This document shows, piece after piece, positions 10,935-22,613 of a DNA stretch of 64,000 nt. The position numbers and the translations under genes are program-made. The notes under the pieces were generated by a model. That model searched no databases. It saw only the letters and a list, made by a program, of their open reading frames with translations, and was not told the origin of the DNA. Where the stretch lies: assembly GCA_039621445.1 (NCBI GenBank), contig CP154957.1, forward strand, positions 35,846,762-35,910,761. The letters are read 5' to 3'. Every line of letters begins with the position of its first letter. The stretch's first letter is position 1. Source of the DNA: Euglena gracilis. Taxonomy: Eukaryota > Euglenida > Euglenophyceae > Euglenales.

Positions 10935-11099
10935 TAAAAACCTCATTTACACCTCGGTGCGCAGCGCTGGAGGAAATTTTTTTCTATTTTGGGGGACCCC
11001 CCCCCCCCCGGGGGGAGGGGGTCTAGCTAGTCCATTTTTTCCAGTGTCAAGCCGATTGGCTAGCCAGTATCCCACCAGGGGTCCTTAAGCAAAAGCCTG

Positions 11100-12950
11100 T
11101 TGGGTGACATTTTTTGTAGTGAAGCCTGAAATGCCCAACGTTACCACCCTTTTCCCCTCTCAGGTTTAACGTCTGTGACTGCAGCCCCGTTGCTTGCGGA
11201 AAGGCAGTTCCGGACACCGCCATTGCAACGTTGTCATATCCAGTCTTCCTTTGGTGCTGATGGTGCTGATGCTTTTTTTCAGAAGGTGTTGCAGCTCAGC
11301 AGAAAAGCAAACCTCTGGGCATTTTCTTTCCCTCCACCCATGTCTAATGAACCTCCTTGCCCAATGAACAGGGGGTGTCTGCACCTTCCAGTTTGTCAAT
11401 TTTTTAACAGCAATACAAATGATAAGAAAAAGCCCATGCCAAACGTTCCCCGCCCAGTCCATCTAGACTTCATTTTAGTGTTCATTGGCCTTGGGGGGAG
11501 GTGCATGGGGCCTGGTGCCTGGTCAGAGAACAACAGGTGAATGATGCAGTTTTATGAAATTGCAATTCTCCATCTGGTGGATAGAAAAACCAAAAGGTCT
11601 TCAGTTTTTTTTTTTGCGTTCCCAAGCACCACCTGTCCCCACAACAAGAACCTCCCACCCGGTCTGTGCTGGAGACGGTTTGGGTTGCCCCAAAATGGCG
11701 GGGAGGTCTCATCAGGATTGCAGGAGAACGCTCCGCTTTTTTTCATTTTCAGGAAACCCCGCCATTTTTGGAAGATTTTCAAGCTTACAAAGCTGAAGGT
11801 ATGCATTTTCGATCACCCCTTTCCGCCCAGCTTGCAAAATCACCTCCCCAGCTAGAACAGGATCTTTTTTGCATTCATCTCTTTTAGCAATTATTTGGCG
11901 TTCCCCCCCAGTTTTGTCCGAAATTTTCCAAACGTATCAGCATCAGTCAAAATATAATCCCATTACAAAGTGGGTTTATTTTCGATCTGGGAGCTTATGC
12001 ATGCTTTGGCTGCCTTTGGGTGAAAGGAAGTCTGACTCTGTGCACCACCATCGCCCAATGCGCCCACCCCCAGCAACCCTCACACTGATCAAACCAAAAA
12101 CAGGCTGCATGGCTTTTCTCCCCCCCTTGGTGCACATTTCTGGAGGGTCCGAAAATTCCTTCCTCAAAAAGTATGTGCAACCCAAATCAAAATCATGAAC
12201 ACAATTCAAAATTGAATTGGATTGAATTGAATCCAAAAATCGGAGAGTGCCACAAAATTGTCTGTTGCTCGTCAATTGTCAAATCCTGAACAAACACCAT
12301 AGATGCCTGATGGGATGGTGAAAAATGGGTCTGGTTAATTTGCCTGTTGTTATCCCGATCGGTGCCCAGAGGGTCCAAAGTATTGCTCCTTGAAAATGCC
12401 CACATATGCATTTATTAAAGGGGTGCCACCACTTTTATTAACCCCCCCCCAAAAATAAGACCCCCCAATCGAGCAAAAATCCAAAAATAAGACCCCTCCC
12501 ATAATTAAGCCCCCCCTAACGGCACGAAGCACCGGGGATGGTGAACATATTCCCCCCAAAAAATACCCAAAAAACCCAATTTCACACACAAAAATGATGA
12601 AATTTCAAAAAATTTCAGATTTTTGAAGTGCAAAAAACATGGTGAATGTCAATGTACACCAATTAACACATGGCTCGTGGCGCCAAAGGAAAATTTTTTG
12701 GTGCTCTTGGGAACCTGAAAAATGGTGTTTTTTTTTCAGGCCCGGGTCGGTCAAGAAAAAATCCAAAAATAAGACCCCCCCTGGAGGTTTCCAGCAACGG
12801 ACCCAAAAATAAGACAAAGAAATAGGAAAAGGAATTTGGGGGGGGGGTTAGGCTTCATTCCGAACTCAAGTTTTCCCAATTAGGAGAGGCGATTGTGCAT
12901 CATTTCATAGGAAAAAACACGTCGTACCAGAAAGGAAAACAAAACCCAAA
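11100..12950. other. PEX6 intron segment without recognised exon
   Basis: Non-repetitive to 12420. GTTTAACGTCTGTGACTGCA at 11164 follows a CTCAG acceptor and is open for about 120 bases in one frame, but nothing in it is recognisable. From 12430 to 12800 the words AAAAATAAGACCCCCC occur four times, as in a C-run foldback element. Confidence 0.4.
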
Positions 12951-12989
12951 CCAACTTTGGGGCTGGTGGTGATCCCGCCCGGCCGCCAG

Positions 12990-13245
12990 CGTTTGGCCTC
13001 GACCCCCAAGCCCCCCGGGAACCAACCCCTGCTGAAGTTGTCCGCCTTCACCCGCAGCGCCGCACCAACCCCCTGCCTCCCTCCCAGGGCAGCGTGCCCG
13101 CCCGAACCCACCGCCGACGTCAAACTCCAGAGCCTCCTTGCTTTGCGGGGCCCCCAACCGCCGGGGCTCGCAGGAGCCTCAACTGAGGTGCACCCCTGGG
13201 ATCTGTTTGCTGTGCTGGAAGAGGGCAACGCCGAGTCCAGGACGG
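12990..13245 (+). CDS. PEX6: Possible PEX6 N-terminal exon
   Basis: GC-rich island in AT-rich surroundings. The open frame reads VVIPPGRQRLASTPKPPGNQ, then ...LLKLSAFTRSAAPT... and ...HPWDLFAVLEEGNAESR, ending near GACG/GGTTGAG. No motif proves PEX6; the case is position between two better-supported PEX6 exons, the composition and the + strand frame. Minus-strand frames are open too but lack sensible splice sites. Both boundaries are approximate. Confidence 0.3.
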
Positions 13246-14180
13246 GTTGAGAAGTGGAATCATGGATCGGTGAGCGATTTCCATGCCCGTGCCCAGCCTT
13301 TTCTTCCCCCGCTCATTTTCACTTTCACTTTTTTGAAAGCTTTTGTTGGGCTGTCCGAATTTTTTTGAATATTTTTATTGTGGTTGCCTTCGGCTCAAGT
13401 TTCTCAGGGGGGAAATTGAACCGCAGTTTTTGCAATAGCCGCAATTTTCCACAATTTCCCGCAATTTTTCCACAATTTTCTGAAATTTTCGCAATTTCCA
13501 CATTAACCTGAGATGGAACGCAAAATGAGTTCCGGCCATTCCTTAAACGTTTCACAAGGAAACCCAGGTGCTTATATTATATTTTGTTGCAATTTTGCCA
13601 AAATTGACAGACTTTGACAAAATTTGGCAATTTCTGGGCCTTGTTTTGGGTTTTGCCCCCCGATTTCTGCTGGGAAATAATTTGACTTAGAAAAAAATTC
13701 CGCATCCTGGATCAGATTTATTCCTGAGACCAAAATTTTCAGCAATTTTTTTGCTTTTTGGTTTTTTTCACCAAAGAAATTCCATATTTCCAAAATCAGC
13801 ATGTTCCCAAAGTTACAAAAGTCATGTTTTTTGACCATTTTGTTAGGGAAAAAAAATGCCAAAAGCGGCTGAAAAACTGTTATACCCATGTTGCAAAATG
13901 ACCAAATTTGTGAAATTTTTATAAGTCCCCTCCAGCGGAACTTATTAATTCCCAAGCCTGAAATTTCCGCAATTTTCCCGCAAGTTTCCCGCAAATTCCG
14001 CAAATCTCGCAATTTTTCCACAGTTTCCCCGAAGGCCTCCGATATCAATCCCCCCCCTGAATTCCTGCAAATTCTGGATGATTAACCCTCGCTCCGCAGA
14101 GTTCAACACGGATTTGTTGCTCTGAATTTCAATTCGGGGCCGTCGAGGGGACTGGATTGACCCACCGTTGCTGTTCGCAG

Positions 14181-14362
14181 CACGTTCTCAATTCCGTGGT
14201 CTTTCCCCCGTGGCAGCCCCGCCGTGCTTCGGTTCCCCGCCCCCGTGCAACGTCTGCCATCCGGTCCTGGCTGGGGCAGGGCTGGCCCTGGCGGTGGCCA
14301 GCCCAACCACCCTGAAGCGCCTGGCGGCGTTCCACCAGTCCTGGGCAGGCTGGGGGTTTGAG
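14181..14362 (+). CDS. PEX6: PEX6 N-domain exon
   Basis: Acceptor TTCGCAG and canonical donor GAG/GTGAGG. The frame reads ...LAGAGLALAVASPTTLKRLA, then AFHQSWAGWGFE. The spacing S....L(K/R).L..F....W matches the PEX6 N-domain (human: VSRSCLRGLGLFQGEW). The exon ends in phase 0. It is the first exon upstream of D1 for which I see convincing family similarity. Confidence 0.6.
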
Positions 14363-14631
14363 GTGAGGTTGCCCCCCTCCATGGGGTTGAGAATTGAGGG
14401 CATGTGTTTATTGCATAGAAATACACTAGAGCATGACTCCCAAGGGTTTTCCGATCAGGGAGGGGAAAATGTCTACACTTTTTTTGTGTCTTTTTGTTTG
14501 TTTTTTTTGTGTGTGTTTTTTCTTGTTTTTCATTTTTGGCGACAATGTTGGCGGTTTTTTTTAGCTTTGTTTTATTTTTTTTGTGGCGGTTTTTTGAGCC
14601 CCCCCCCTCTGCAAGACTCTTCCGGCAGCAG

Positions 14632-14831
14632 TGTAACAAATGCAGCCTGGCTCTGGGTGCTGTTGTGTTTGACGGGTGGTCGCCGCCGCTTGGCCTTCTT
14701 GGTGGCCCCGCAGCTCAATGGCCCGAAGGCGGCGGCACTGGCACAGGAGCTTGGGGTGCGCGACGACGTGATTTACGTCCACCCGACGGTGGCCGACAGT
14801 GTCGGGGTGCGGGACCCTGAGGCTGAGCACC
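14632..14831 (+). CDS. PEX6: PEX6 N-domain exon
   Basis: Frame reads GGRRRLAFLVAPQLNGPKAA, then ALAQELGVRDDVIYVHPTVA and DSVGVRDPE. The stretch VIYVHPTVADSVGV parallels the PEX6 strand LALVPATLAFNLG. The acceptor is uncertain: CAGCAG before 14632 keeps the RRLAFLV strand, which other PEX6 proteins have, while CCCCGCAG before 14714 joins the upstream exon in phase 0. The 3' end near 14831 is also approximate; several GT and GC dinucleotides are possible. Confidence 0.6.
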
Positions 14832-15505
14832 TGTCTATGCCATCCCAGAGGGACTGAGCATTTCCTGCATTGTATTGCCAGAGCCCCTGAGTTGGGCCAC
14901 GGAAAACTTTCTCTTAAATTTGTTGAATGAAAAATGGAACCAGTGTTAATATGAGGATTGCCTGAGCCACATATATATTTATCGCACGTCTTTTGTGTGA
15001 TGTGATAGGGCTTCTTTTTGTCTTAGAAGACCCCCTGGGGGTGGTCCAGGCCCAAAATAGTTTTCACCCAATGCTTAAGTTTGGGTTAAAATAAAAAGGG
15101 TATATCGTCTGTTTCTTAATTGCTGATATATATATGCATGATTTTTCTTTGAATACAATGCATATTAAATATAACACTCCGTTCCAAAAGTATTCACTCA
15201 TATGTTTTTTGTAACACACCAGGAGAATTGTTTCAGTTGTTGACCTCCGCCTCCCTTGATGAGTGATGTGGCCCAGATTTGAGAAGGGCAGACACTGATT
15301 TCTGAGGCCCTGGACGTTCAGGGGTGTAGCTGTTTTCATTGCCATTGTGAGAATTAGCCATTGCTCGGAGGAGTGCAGGGGTGCCGCACAGCCCATGGTT
15401 GCTTTCGATGGCAGCCGTGGCCAATGGAACAGGTGTCAGCCGGCGCCATGACCGTGCTGTGTCTGGCCGATCACTCCTGCGACCCGGGTTGGGCAGGGTT
15501 TCAGA

Positions 15506-15953
15506 CAGGGGGGGGGGGAAATGCAACTTGCATAATTTGCATTTTTTTGCATAATCAGGTTTTCCCGAAATTTGCATTTTTTTGCATTTTTTTGCATTTT
15601 TTTGCATAAAATATTTTGCCCTGGAAAAAATTTTTGTAGTTGGTTGCCGTATGTTTGGATTTTTTTGCATTTTTTTGCATTTTTTACATAAAATATTTTG
15701 CCCTTGAAAAAAAATTTGTAGTTGGTTGGCATATGTTTGGATTTTTTTTGCATTTTTTTGCGTTTTTTTGCATAAAATATTTTGCCCTGGAAAATTTTTT
15801 GATTTTAGGCAGCAAAGCTCTGTCATATTCCAGCTTTTTCTCAAGGTTTTCATGCAAGTTGCATTTTTTGCATTTTTTTGCATTTTTTTTGCATTTTTTT
15901 GCATTTTTTTGACTTGCATAATTTGAAGGGCCAAGTTGCATTTCCCCCCCCTG
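15506..15953. mobile_element. Inverted-repeat element with AAATGCAACTTG ends
   Basis: Left CAGG-run GGAAATGCAACTTGCATAAT; the right end is CCAAGTTGCATTTCCCCCCC then CTG, its inverse. TTTCAGA flanks both sides (15499-15505 and 15954-15960). The interior has three copies of an about 80-base unit (GCATAAAATATTTTGCCCT then TTTGTAGTTGGTTG) and TTTTTTTGCA repeats. Confidence 0.8.
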
Positions 15954-16417
15954 TTTCAGAGAGAAAGGGATGAATGTCTCCCTACCACCAGCCATACCCC
16001 ACAACTCTGGAAAATGCTTAGACTTGGAAGTCGATAGTCACATTGCTTCCTGTTCGTTAGTGTTTTGAGGAATAATGTAACCATCAACGTTCATGCAAAA
16101 TGATAATGTACAGCATATGTGCATATGCATTGGCATAAACTGGAAAACAGTGGGGGGAATGGGGGGAATTGAGTTGTCTGCCCCGGAATATGACCAAGAA
16201 TAGAATGACAACGAGTTTGTATTTTGGGTGCCAGGGGGGCCACATGGTTATGCCAATAATTTCCGGGCCGTCGGCACCATAGTGCAAGAACACATCTCCG
16301 GAGTACAACCCCCCCCTTAATGACACCCTGTTCAAATGTTTTCTTGGGACACAGTAGGGTGCATTTCCCCCGCGTTGGCATGGCCACCATTCCCATGACT
16401 CCACCCTTCCTTGCCAG

Positions 16418-16796
16418 GTAACCGTTTGGTCTGCCCGAGCCACGCCAAGCTCCGCCCGGCCCCCAGCCCCGCCGGCCCCCCGCTGGCGCGGTCCGTCACG
16501 CTGCTGCCCGTCCAGGCCCCAACGCTGAGCAGCCCGGCCCCCGGCCTCGCGGACGCCGCCGTGCGGCGCTTCTTCGCCGCCGGCCGGTGCGTGGCCCCCG
16601 GCGACGTGGTGGCCAGGGGGGTTTTTTCGGAGACGGGTCCTGAAAGCGCCTCTGGCGGTGGCAGTGCCGCTGGCGCTGCCCGGGGACGCCGTGGACCTCC
16701 GGCTGCAGGGGGTGGCCGCGGCGGTGGACGAGGTGGCCCCGGAGCTGCCGGACCCGTTGCTGTTCCGCGTCGGCAACGCGGAGGGCGTTGGCCAAG
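16418..16796 (+). CDS. PEX6: PEX6 N-domain 2 exon, with an apparent one-base frameshift
   Basis: Strong acceptor (CCCTTCCTTGCCAG) and donor CCAAG/GTTGGG. The first half reads ARSVTLLPVQAPTLSSPAPG, then LADAAVRRFFAAGRCVAPGDVVA, matching the PEX6 block just before D1 (human ARELHIEIVSSPHYS... and YRHFQIPRVVQEGDV). The second half, one frame over, reads APLAVAVPLALPGDAVDLRL and ends PDPLLFRVGNAEG, matching the MFFKV strand. The switch lies at a GGGGGG-TTTTTT junction (16616-16627). No GT-AG or GC-AG micro-intron there restores phase, so either a homopolymer sequencing error or a genuine one-base change is likely. Confidence 0.75.
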
Positions 16797-17647
16797 GTTG
16801 GGAAGGCCCAGCGCAAATCCACCAGCTCGGGGGGGGGGGGGCGTTTCATTGCCTTATTGACACAACGTTTCAATGCAAGTGTCCATGCTTTCATTGTTCC
16901 AGCTTTTGTGCAGGCCCGGCCAACAAAGCAAGTGCTCCACTGTACACCTCAATGCCGATAAGCCACAAAAAATATTTTTTATTTTTGGGGGGGATTTCCC
17001 TCGAGCCAAAGCTATCTCTAAGGGCCGTGAGGGGAGGTTTATATCAGGGCCGGGGGGTTGTTTTTTTGGGAAGGAGAATCAAACTTCCGTGATCAAAAGC
17101 ATGTATCTTTTCCATTACAATTTTGCCCTCATTATGCCAAAATTATCCATTTCCAGGCAAAATTACAACTATTTTTGGACAAAAAAAAACTGTCTAATTT
17201 AATGCCTAAAATTTTCACAAACTGGTAAATTTTCGAGATTTTTCTTGTTGGACCTTCCCCTGAGGAAGGGTTTATATTTGGTGCCAAATCACAGCCCCCA
17301 GGGGGATTTTATATTGAGGGGTTGTAGTTGGGGGGTATGTATTTGGGGGGGGGGGGCATGTGGGCCAAATGCATTCCGAAGGATGGCACCATTTGTGCCA
17401 TTTTCAGGGAGTTCTTTTAACCCCCTCAAAATTCAAAGCTGGGAATCATTCTGGGTCCGTTACTAAAACCTTCAGTGTCTTAATTTGGGGGGGGGGGTCT
17501 TAATTTTTTTGACAGACTGGCCCCCCCAATTTTTTTTCAGGTTCCCAACAATGCAAGAAACTCCTTCCATTGCGGATAAAATGCCACATCATCCTCATTG
17601 TACCTAAAATTGAGCTTAGGCGGCACATCTCGCACTAAGCTTTTTTT

Positions 17648-19662
17648 GGTCGATTTGCGCATTTTCGCACATCGACCATTTTTTGATTTGGGCACCGACA
17701 ATGCAAGGAGCCGAGAGTAACACGATTGGACGAAACACGGGCGATTTCTCATTTTGGGCTCTGGCTCTCCTGGGAATTACGTGTTTTTTCTTGCTGATTT
17801 TTTGAGGTCGGAATGACACGAAAACCTTCGGACCTACCCCCCGCCTCCCCCCATTTTGCGCGATGCGGCTCTTCTCGTCGGTTGTTAGCGACCCTGGCTG
17901 GCTCCCTCTGGGGGTTTTTGCCGGCCTTGGAATTGTGTTTTCGGACCAGGCATTTGCTTAAGGGATTGCAGTACCCCCCCCCCCCGGGGGGGCTGGACTG
18001 CAGCTAGTCCAAATTTGGCTAGTGGGTTTTCTAGCAGACCCCCCCCCCCGGGGGGGGGTCTGCTAGCAGCGCTAGCTAGTGGAAATTTTTTTTCCAGTGA
18101 CCGGCGCGAAAAAAATTTTTGGGACCCCCAAAAATGGCCCAAAATGCCCGTTTTTGGCCATTTTTGGGAATTTTTGGAACAAAATCAGCCAAAAACGTAT
18201 TTAAAACCTCATTTCCACCTCGGCGCGCAGCGCCGGGGGAAAATTTTTTTTCCAGTCCGGGGGACCCCCGGACCCCCCCCCCCCCGGGGGGAGGGGGGGG
18301 GCTAGCTAGTCCACTTTTTCCAGTGTCTAGCCGATTGGCTAGCCAGTACCCCCCCCCCCGGGGGTCCTTAAGCAAAAGCCTGTTTCGGACGTTTGGCGGA
18401 GCTCGGGGCACAAGCACGGGGGGGTTAGGGTGAGCCCAATCACACCGCCTGCCAAGAACGCAAAAAGGAAGGCGTGCCCAGGGATTTTGTGAAGGCCGAG
18501 GCAGGGTGAAGGGAAAGTGGTTTGAAGGGGAGGGAACGGCCGCGAGTCCCTGCCGAGCTTTCAGCAGGGATTAGTCCGGCCAAATTGCATCATGATGAAA
18601 CGGGAGAATGGATCACACAAATTTCGATGGAGTGATTTATTACAGCCATGTTTTCAACAAAGAAAGAGTGTCGATGTGCGCAATTTCGCGCATCGACCAC
18701 TCAATGATTCCCCCGAACTAACGAAGCCGAAGAACCGCCATAAATGCCCCAAAGTTCATAATACTGAAAGTGATGTGAAAAATGCCATGAGTTTGGGAAA
18801 GAAGGTGAGCGTGTGCGCATTTGCGCAAACCGACCTCACGTCCATTTGTGCAAAGGAATGCGATCAAGTATCATGGCACATAAACAGACCTCGCTGCCTT
18901 GAGCCTTTTGAAACAACAATAACTGGAAGGGCTTGCCACACAGCTTTGTTCTGAAAACAGGCAGAAATGCACTGAAAAAACATATGTGTCAAGTACCAGG
19001 TCGGAATTAAAAAAAAGTGGTCGGTTTGCGCAAATGCGCACGTGGTCGGTGTTTGCACACTTTCAAACACCAACCGCGTGCGTAAAGATGGATGTCGTCG
19101 GAGTGCAAAATGGGCACACCATGACGACGTGCGCATTTGCGCACACCGATCACGATATTTCAGACATAACACATCAAACAGGACCCCAAACAACCTGCAG
19201 TGGCTCCTTCGGTGTGCAGCTTAACTGCCAAACATTCTCCTCAATCATGAGTTTTTTTTGTGTGTGTGTTTATCGTGACACAAATTTGTGAAATTAGGGT
19301 CGATGTGCGCATTTGCGCACACCAACCACATGTGTATTTTGTGTAAGAGGTTGGTGTTTATTTGTAGATGGTTGGTGTGCGCAAGTATGTGAATGGTCGA
19401 TGTGCGCATTTGTGCACACCAACCACATAGAATTTTTGAGAAATATCTCCACATTTTTTATATCACCACATGAAATACAACACCTGACTTTTCTTGGCTC
19501 TAAAAATAAAGGTTGGGACAAGGATTTTGAATGGGTACTGTTTGCAATGTGTGACAAAGAACGGTGGCTTGTAAATTCACTTTTGTTTTACCTCCATATT
19601 GCTGCCATAGTGTGCTCTTCATCCTCAACAGTTGACGTGCGCATTTGCACACATCGACCATT
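17648..19662. repeat. Cluster of dispersed short palindromes (TGCGCATTTGCGCA core)
   Basis: About nine 28-36-base palindromes with core TGTGCGCAWWTGCGCACA and arms GGTCGA/TCGACC occur at 17648, 18670, 18805, 19018, 19118, 19297, 19396, 19633 and 21944. The spacers between them are unrelated. They are not tandem and not coding. Confidence 0.8.
17947..18382. mobile_element. Element family A, copy 2, perfect 8-bp duplication
   Basis: CAGGCATTTGCTTAAGG to CCTTAAGCAAAAGCCTG, 436 bases, flanked by TTTCGGAC at 17939-17946 and 18383-18390. Internal hairpins: CTGGACTGCAGCTAGTCC, and GTCTGCTAGCAG pairing across the C/G run. Lies in the PEX6 intron between the exons at 16418 and 22142. Confidence 0.92.
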
Positions 19663-19712
19663 GTGTGTGCAAAACTTTTGGTGCTATTGGTGACGAAATT
19701 CTAGTTTTTATG

Positions 19713-19815
19713 TTACCCCCCCTTGTTGTTGACACGGCGTGTCGTTGACACACACCCCGTGCCAACGACGCTTTCCTGGAACATTGGCGTGTCAACGACA
19801 AGGGGGGGGGGGAGG
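19713..19815. mobile_element. Small foldback element with C-run and TTGTTGACACG ends
   Basis: TACCCCCCCTTGTTGTTGAC, then ACGGCGTGTCG, is balanced by GGCGTGTCAACGACAAGGGG at the right. The central GTCGTTGACACACACC pairs internally. Confidence 0.6.
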
Positions 19816-20576
19816 TATGCGAAACGTGACACTAACAATGCTGCCACGGTGGCTGTTGCTGAACCAGGGGTTAATGACGGCCTTGTGAATGCTTAAATGC
19901 AACCACCTATCATCACCTGATGTGAATGTTGCTGCAAAACGCAAGCCAGGTGGCAAGTGGCGGGGGTTTTCGAGGGCCACCCCTTGCCCAAACGACGCCG
20001 TTGCACATGTTCCAGGACGTGCCAGCTGCGAGCCACCTACCTCCCCCCCCCCTTGTCCAACGACCGGGCTTGCCCAACGACCCCCCCCCCCTGGTCAGAG
20101 ACGATCTTTTCGTATACGATCTTGGGGAAATGAGACTTGATAATGTTCTTGCTTTTGATTTTGTCTTTTGCAGCTTCTCTGACTTCTGTGATGAACCACT
20201 ACCCAATGGGTTGTTGTGTTCTCTATTGTCGCTCAAATGGTGACCTTGCAGAAGGCATCGTTGTAGGCCCCTCCCGGTACAATGATGGTCAAGTAAAAAT
20301 GGCCGAAAATGAGAAAAAATTTGTTGCAATTATTTTACGAGTTTTTTTGCCTAACAGTATCTTTTGAGGGGCAATTTCTAGTGCGAATGATTCTTGTCTC
20401 TGTACAGCCTCTCTTCTCATGCCATTTTTTGCCTGGCCCTGCAACACATGCTGCTCAAAGAACCACCTCCGAATGGGTTATTATTTGTTTTTTGGGCCAA
20501 ATCTGAAGGTTTTGATGACATTTCAGAAAAATTTGATGGCAAGGGCGATGATGATTTTTTTTTGTATATTTCACTT

Positions 20577-21030
20577 ATGGCCAGTTTCCCCCCCCCCAGG
20601 AGGGGGGAAACTGGCCATAATGGAAACTTGGGGGGGTCCCGCAATTTTTTTGGCAAAATTTTTGCAGCATAAGATGAGGTTATTTTGAAGCCCGGGGGGG
20701 TCCGGGGGGCGGGAGCCCCCCCCCCCCCGGTAGCGGGCGCCGAAGGCACCCGGAACTCCACAGTCAGTGGGTCATGTGGGTACCGCCCCCCGGTGGGTCC
20801 TGGGGGGGTCCTGGGGGGGTCCTGGGGGGGGGGGGTCCTGGGGGAAGCCAGCCAGGCGGAGCAACAAAAGGGCACTGGTGTAAGGGGTACCTGGCCACTC
20901 ATCACACAGTCAGTTGGGCCAGAAGCGAAGTTAGCGCCGGCCACAAACAGACTAGAAGCCTTAGTGCAACTAAGGGGGGTCCTGGGGGGGGTCCTGGGGG
21001 GGTGGGGTCCTGGGGGGAAACTGGCCATGA
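20577..21030. mobile_element. Inverted-repeat element with ATGGCCAGTTTCC ends
   Basis: TTATGGCCAGTTTCCCCCCC starts the block and GGGGGGAAACTGGCCATGAA ends it. The left end also forms a perfect 20-base-arm palindrome at 20577-20620. The interior has repeated GGTCCTGGGGGGG words and no exon. Confidence 0.6.
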
Positions 21031-21419
21031 AGGATTAACCCCATTTTTGGAATAATTTCTCCACATATCTCCAGTATTACACCCGCCTTGGATCAATTTG
21101 GATCAATTTTGGATCAATTTGCACTGATTTGGCAAATATGGAGCCAATTTGGGTCATTTTGAGCACATTTTATGGCATTTTTGGCCATTTTGCGCCATTT
21201 TGGTGATTTTGGGTTATTTTTTAAATTTTTTGTGGAGGTTGCTGGCGTTTTTATGCAATTTTAGGTTATTTGAAGCCATTTTAGGTCATTTTGGTTGCTT
21301 TTTGGGGCTTTTTGTGGTCAATTTTGGGTTTTTTGTGGTCATTTTGCTGGGTTGGGAGCCAGTGCATGAGATTGGCGCCAGGCGCGAAGCGCCAAAAATT
21401 TTCCAGCGAGACGCGCCGG

Positions 21420-21560
21420 AAATTCCCCCCCCCCCCTTGTCTAATGACCCCTCCCCCCCTGGTCAGAGACGAACATTGGCCATTTTAACAACCGCCCCCC
21501 CCCCCCCGGTCAGAGACGAATAATAGCGGTCGTTGGACAGGGGGGGGGGGAGGTACTGGA
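21420..21560. repeat. C-run repeats with TTGTCTAATGACC and GGTCAGAGACGAA words
   Basis: CCCCCTTGTCTAATGACCCC, then GGTCAGAGACGAACA, and C-run GGTCAGAGACGAATA, ending GTCGTTGGACAGGGGGG. The same words occur at 20040-20105. They form inverted pairs across the block. Confidence 0.55.
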
Positions 21561-22141
21561 GGTCGCCAAATGGACCTGGACCCGTAACTGGGCCAGAAGC
21601 GGTTTGGTAGCAGCCGAGTTCTGGAAAGGTTTTTTTACGCCACAATCGTCGTCTAATTTACCTGCACATCATATTGTCCAAAAATGGTGGACAGTCAGTC
21701 CTCTTCAAACAGGTATGCATCACCCGGCAGTTACAAGGCAGCACAGACATACCAAAACCCACAGTTGTAACAGCCGGGGTGTACAACCCACCTGTTTGAC
21801 AGATGACAACACCAGTCTGCAGAGACAGCTCGTACGGATGATAGTTTGAAACCTTTGTGTTTCCTAACCTGTATGGTGAGATGTGCATCTTACAGATTGC
21901 CGTTTCACCAGGTCCAGTCGGCAGTTCAAGGAATTTGTAAAAATGTCGATTTGCGCAATTGCACACATCGACAAAGAAAAAACAGCTTCAGTGCGAGATG
22001 CGCCCGCCTAAGTTGAGGTTTTCAGCAGTTTTTCAGGAAGGCTTTTCACTGGCCCGGGATCTTTGCGTTGTCGGTGGGGTCAAACAGGAAGGTTTTTTTT
22101 GTTGCTTTCACTCGCCCGAACCGCTCCCCCACACTTGCCAG

Positions 22142-22304
22142 CGACGCCGATGCCCTACGGCTCTCCGGCGGCCTCTTCCGTGCCACGGCTGCCACCGCCC
22201 TCGTGCTTGGCCCTCCTGTCTGTGCCGCACCCCCGCCCTTTGCTGCCCATTTCACCACCCCTGCCTCAGGGGCACTGCATTGGGGGGGGGGGGCAGGGTA
22301 TCAA
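22142..22304 (+). CDS. PEX6: PEX6 exon between N-domain and D1
   Basis: Acceptor CACTTGCCAG follows a C/T tract. The frame reads DADALRLSGGLFRATAATAL, then VLGPPVCAAPPPF. ATAATALVLGPPVCAAPPP lines up with the PEX6 linker (human TTHTSLYMVGSTLSPVP). The donor is probably ATCAA/GTGAGC at 22305, with GGG/GTATCA a little upstream as an alternative. The intron before it (16797-22141) holds palindromes and inverted-repeat elements. Confidence 0.55.
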
Positions 22305-22613
22305 GTGAGCATTAGTTTTGGGCACGGAGGGGGTCCAGATCCCCCCTCCAAACTGAGGGGGGGGATCCCTCCCAGAACCGAAATAATTGTATTCATTGGT
22401 GCTTCATGCTGGCAGGCTTATGTTTTTGTCAATTTGGTGAAGAAAATCACCTGAAAACGCAATTTCGGGTATCTTTTGAAGTCCCTCAAAATATTTCTGG
22501 CGTTTTTTTACCGGGGGGGGGGAGGCAGGGTCGACCCCCTCCTTCCCGGGGGAGGGGGGTCCAGGACCACCCCCCCTTCCCCCCTCTGATTTCATACCCA
22601 GGGGGGTGACCAG

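Larger units (their letters stand above)
10134..11099. mobile_element. Element family A (TGCTTAAGG ends), copy 1, with a nested insertion
   Basis: Left end CAGGTTTCTGCTTAAGG, right end CCTTAAGCAAAAGCCTG. Shares with copies at 17947 and 25852 the order: GCAGTACCC C-run, CTGGACTGCAGCTAGTCC, CTAGCAG, G-run, CCGGCGCAAAGCGCCGG, AATCAGCCAAAAACC. Flanks TTGGGGAC and TTGGGTGA agree at 6 of 8 bases. Interrupted at 10400 by a second element. Confidence 0.85.

Noticed and set aside
11164-11300. Possible PEX6 exon after CTCTCAG
   Set aside because: One open frame exists, but no similarity to PEX6 and no clear donor.
20173-20520. Two similar segments GAACCACTACCCAATGGGTT and GAACCACCTCCGAATGGGTT, possibly duplicated exons
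   Set aside because: Similarity covers about 45 bases only, frames differ, and no domain or consistent splice sites were seen; probably a diverged repeat.
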